Positions 63,895-64,000 of a DNA stretch of 64,000 bases are shown here, piece after piece. A model generated the notes under the pieces. It saw only the letters and a list, made by a program, of their open reading frames with translations. It had not been told where the DNA came from and made no database searches. Source of the DNA: Bradyrhizobium iriomotense (GTDB lineage Bacteria > Pseudomonadota > Alphaproteobacteria > Rhizobiales > Xanthobacteraceae); assembly GCF_030160715.1 (NCBI RefSeq), contig NZ_BSOW01000024.1, positions 96,016 to 160,015 of the forward strand, in the 5' to 3' direction. The position numbers and the translations under genes are program-made. Positions within the stretch are counted from its first letter, which is position 1. Every line of letters begins with the position of its first letter.

Positions 63895-64000
63895 GGTGAG
63901 AGATTCGTAGCAACCATAAGAACGTGTGATCGCCCGTACTGGTCTAGCGTGACACCGTGCTCGCGGCCGTCAAGGACGGCCTGGCAGCTGCGGAGGACGG

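Noticed and set aside
1..64000. CRISPR arrays, integrase/attachment sites, prophage or restriction-modification systems
   Set aside because: No regularly spaced direct repeats, integrases, phage genes or methylase genes were seen. The HNH nuclease has no methylase partner.

Overview
This window reads as a chromosomal stretch of a Bradyrhizobium-type alphaproteobacterium. The evidence is high GC with strong third-position bias, a TlpA-argH-lipoprotein-lysA block that I recognise from Bradyrhizobium, a metX-metW pair behind a SAM-II riboswitch, two perfect GGAAC-N16-CGTT (sigma-EcfG type) promoters, and several dispersed palindromic repeats of the kind found in these genomes. I see no prophage, integrative element, CRISPR array or rRNA operon. 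One tRNA-Leu(CAA), one truncated IS481-type transposase and one decayed paralogue are present.

Layout. 1-10 kb: a small secreted protein, a membrane histidine kinase/LuxR regulator pair, an orphan alpha/beta hydrolase, two small secreted proteins divergent from an AraC regulator, an IS481 remnant, tRNA-Leu, DsbB, an AbrB-type membrane protein and small secreted proteins. 10-15 kb: a TetR regulator divergent from two hot-dog thioesterases with two palindromic operators between them, a Tat-type DsbA-like oxidoreductase, a stress-promoter small protein, and a serine hydrolase paired with a PDZ protease homologue that has lost its catalytic triad. 15-24 kb: an M20 amidohydrolase, a complete five-gene peptide/opine ABC importer and an aromatic-acid-type MFS carrier. 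24-34 kb: a GT87 membrane protein, a GGDEF enzyme, dodecin, the decayed GT87 copy, an HNH nuclease, an NHL-repeat protein, a flavin monooxygenase, a DUF2855 protein and an AlkA glycosylase. 34-42 kb: GluQRS, a cytosolic hybrid kinase with a histone-like tail, YihY, PduO, EtfBA and 3-hydroxybutyryl-CoA dehydrogenase, and a YjfB-like protein. 42-47 kb: tlpA divergent from argH-lipoprotein-lysA, then two catabolic-type enzymes. 47-56 kb: a large TIGR02302/DUF4175 membrane protein with a collagen-like segment, a CpdR-like receiver, a zinc-ribbon protein, ftsEX-ydcF-plsC, ChaC-like gamma-glutamylcyclotransferase and a DUF2125 protein. 56-64 kb: a chorismate mutase-hisC-tyrA operon, riboswitch-controlled metX-metW, an alpha/beta hydrolase and a CHAP-domain secreted protein.

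How the genes work together. Clear modules are amide/peptide uptake and hydrolysis (15-24 kb), fatty-acyl/electron-transfer flavoprotein metabolism (38-41 kb), cytochrome-oxidase biogenesis next to Arg/Lys synthesis (42-46 kb), cell division/envelope (51-55 kb), aromatic amino acid synthesis (57-60 kb) and methionine synthesis (60-62 kb). Most genes are housekeeping. The observations with most new information are regulatory (SAM-II with competing hairpins, TetR and AraC operator pairs, EcfG promoters), the triad-less protease homologue, the histone-like kinase tail and the decayed GT87 copy. I did not find a clearly undescribed multi-gene system.
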